Source: an uncultured Bacteroides sp.
Lineage (GTDB): Bacteria > Bacteroidota > Bacteroidia > Bacteroidales > Bacteroidaceae
DNA: 34,387 nt
NCBI GenBank assembly: GCA_905198575.1
Contig: CAJKDC010000016.1
Span: forward strand, 1 to 34,387
Direction: 5' to 3'
The position numbers and the translations under genes were made by a program. Position 1 is the first letter of the stretch, and every line of letters begins with the position of its first letter. The notes beneath the pieces are model-generated. The model did no database searches and was not told the origin of the DNA. It saw only the letters and a list, made by a program, of their open reading frames with translations. This document shows, piece after piece, positions 34,330 through 34,387 of the stretch.

Positions 34330-34387
34330 TATCGTGTTTTTCATAGTATTAGATTTAAGGTTAACAAAGGTTGGAGTACAGCGGTAC

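Larger units (their letters stand above)
33986..34387. other. Gene-free region at the right edge
   Basis: No coding sequence is apparent in these 402 bases. In order it contains a terminator hairpin (34124-34152), the right copy of the 59-bp repeat (34178-34236), an AT-rich stretch, and a consensus promoter pointing out of the window (34300-34329). Confidence 0.75.

Overview
The window looks like chromosome of a gut-type Bacteroidota, most likely Bacteroidaceae (Bacteroides/Phocaeicola). The reasons are a run of secreted glycoside hydrolases, Bacteroidales housekeeping genes (BamD, an omega-like RNA polymerase subunit, a DUF4293 membrane protein, a LysM/periplasmic-binding fusion with an outer-membrane barrel), GH92 and GH97 enzymes, and several promoters with the TAnnTTTG -7 box instead of a sigma70 -10. 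I see no rRNA, tRNA, CRISPR array, integrase or complete insertion sequence.

Layout. (a) 1-8853, + strand: a tightly spaced glycan-degradation operon. It holds the frameshifted C-terminal end of a probable GH38-like enzyme, an unassigned secreted protein with a probable alpha/alpha toroid, a GH3 xylosidase-like enzyme, a GH43 lipoprotein with F5/8C and FN3 modules, and a GH92 alpha-mannosidase. The mixture points to a mannose-rich glycan carrying xylose or arabinose. No SusC/SusD pair is in view. (b) 8979-13866: a sialic acid catabolic unit. A ROK repressor faces away from nanL (N-acetylneuraminate lyase), nanE-type epimerase and a NanT-like MFS carrier; a long AT-rich palindrome lies between them. 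(c) 13958-20526: uvrB (-), then bamD, rpoZ-like and a DUF4293 gene (+), then the LysM-PBP gene and its translationally coupled barrel gene (-). (d) 20640-27160, + strand with short gaps: uvrA, a YbaK-type Cys-tRNA(Pro) deacylase, a four-Asp-box sialidase-fold protein, a Crp/Fnr regulator and a TerB-DnaJ protein, closed by a strong terminator. (e) 27453-34387: an AAA-ATPase/PD-(D/E)XK protein (-), a GH97 enzyme of the retaining type, and a 769-residue protein with an orphan TonB plug. The last gene lies between two copies of a 59-bp direct repeat.

The sialic acid operon and the sialidase-fold gene suggest host-glycan foraging, and the 5' operon and GH97 suggest broader polysaccharide use. No complete new system is evident. 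The most unusual points are the unassigned toroid protein inside the mannosidase operon, the plug-only protein in a repeat-bounded, AT-rich segment, the diverged intergenic hairpin repeats at 8.9 and 27.3 kb, and the candidate operator between the ROK gene and nanL. Functions come from motifs read by eye; no database search was run.
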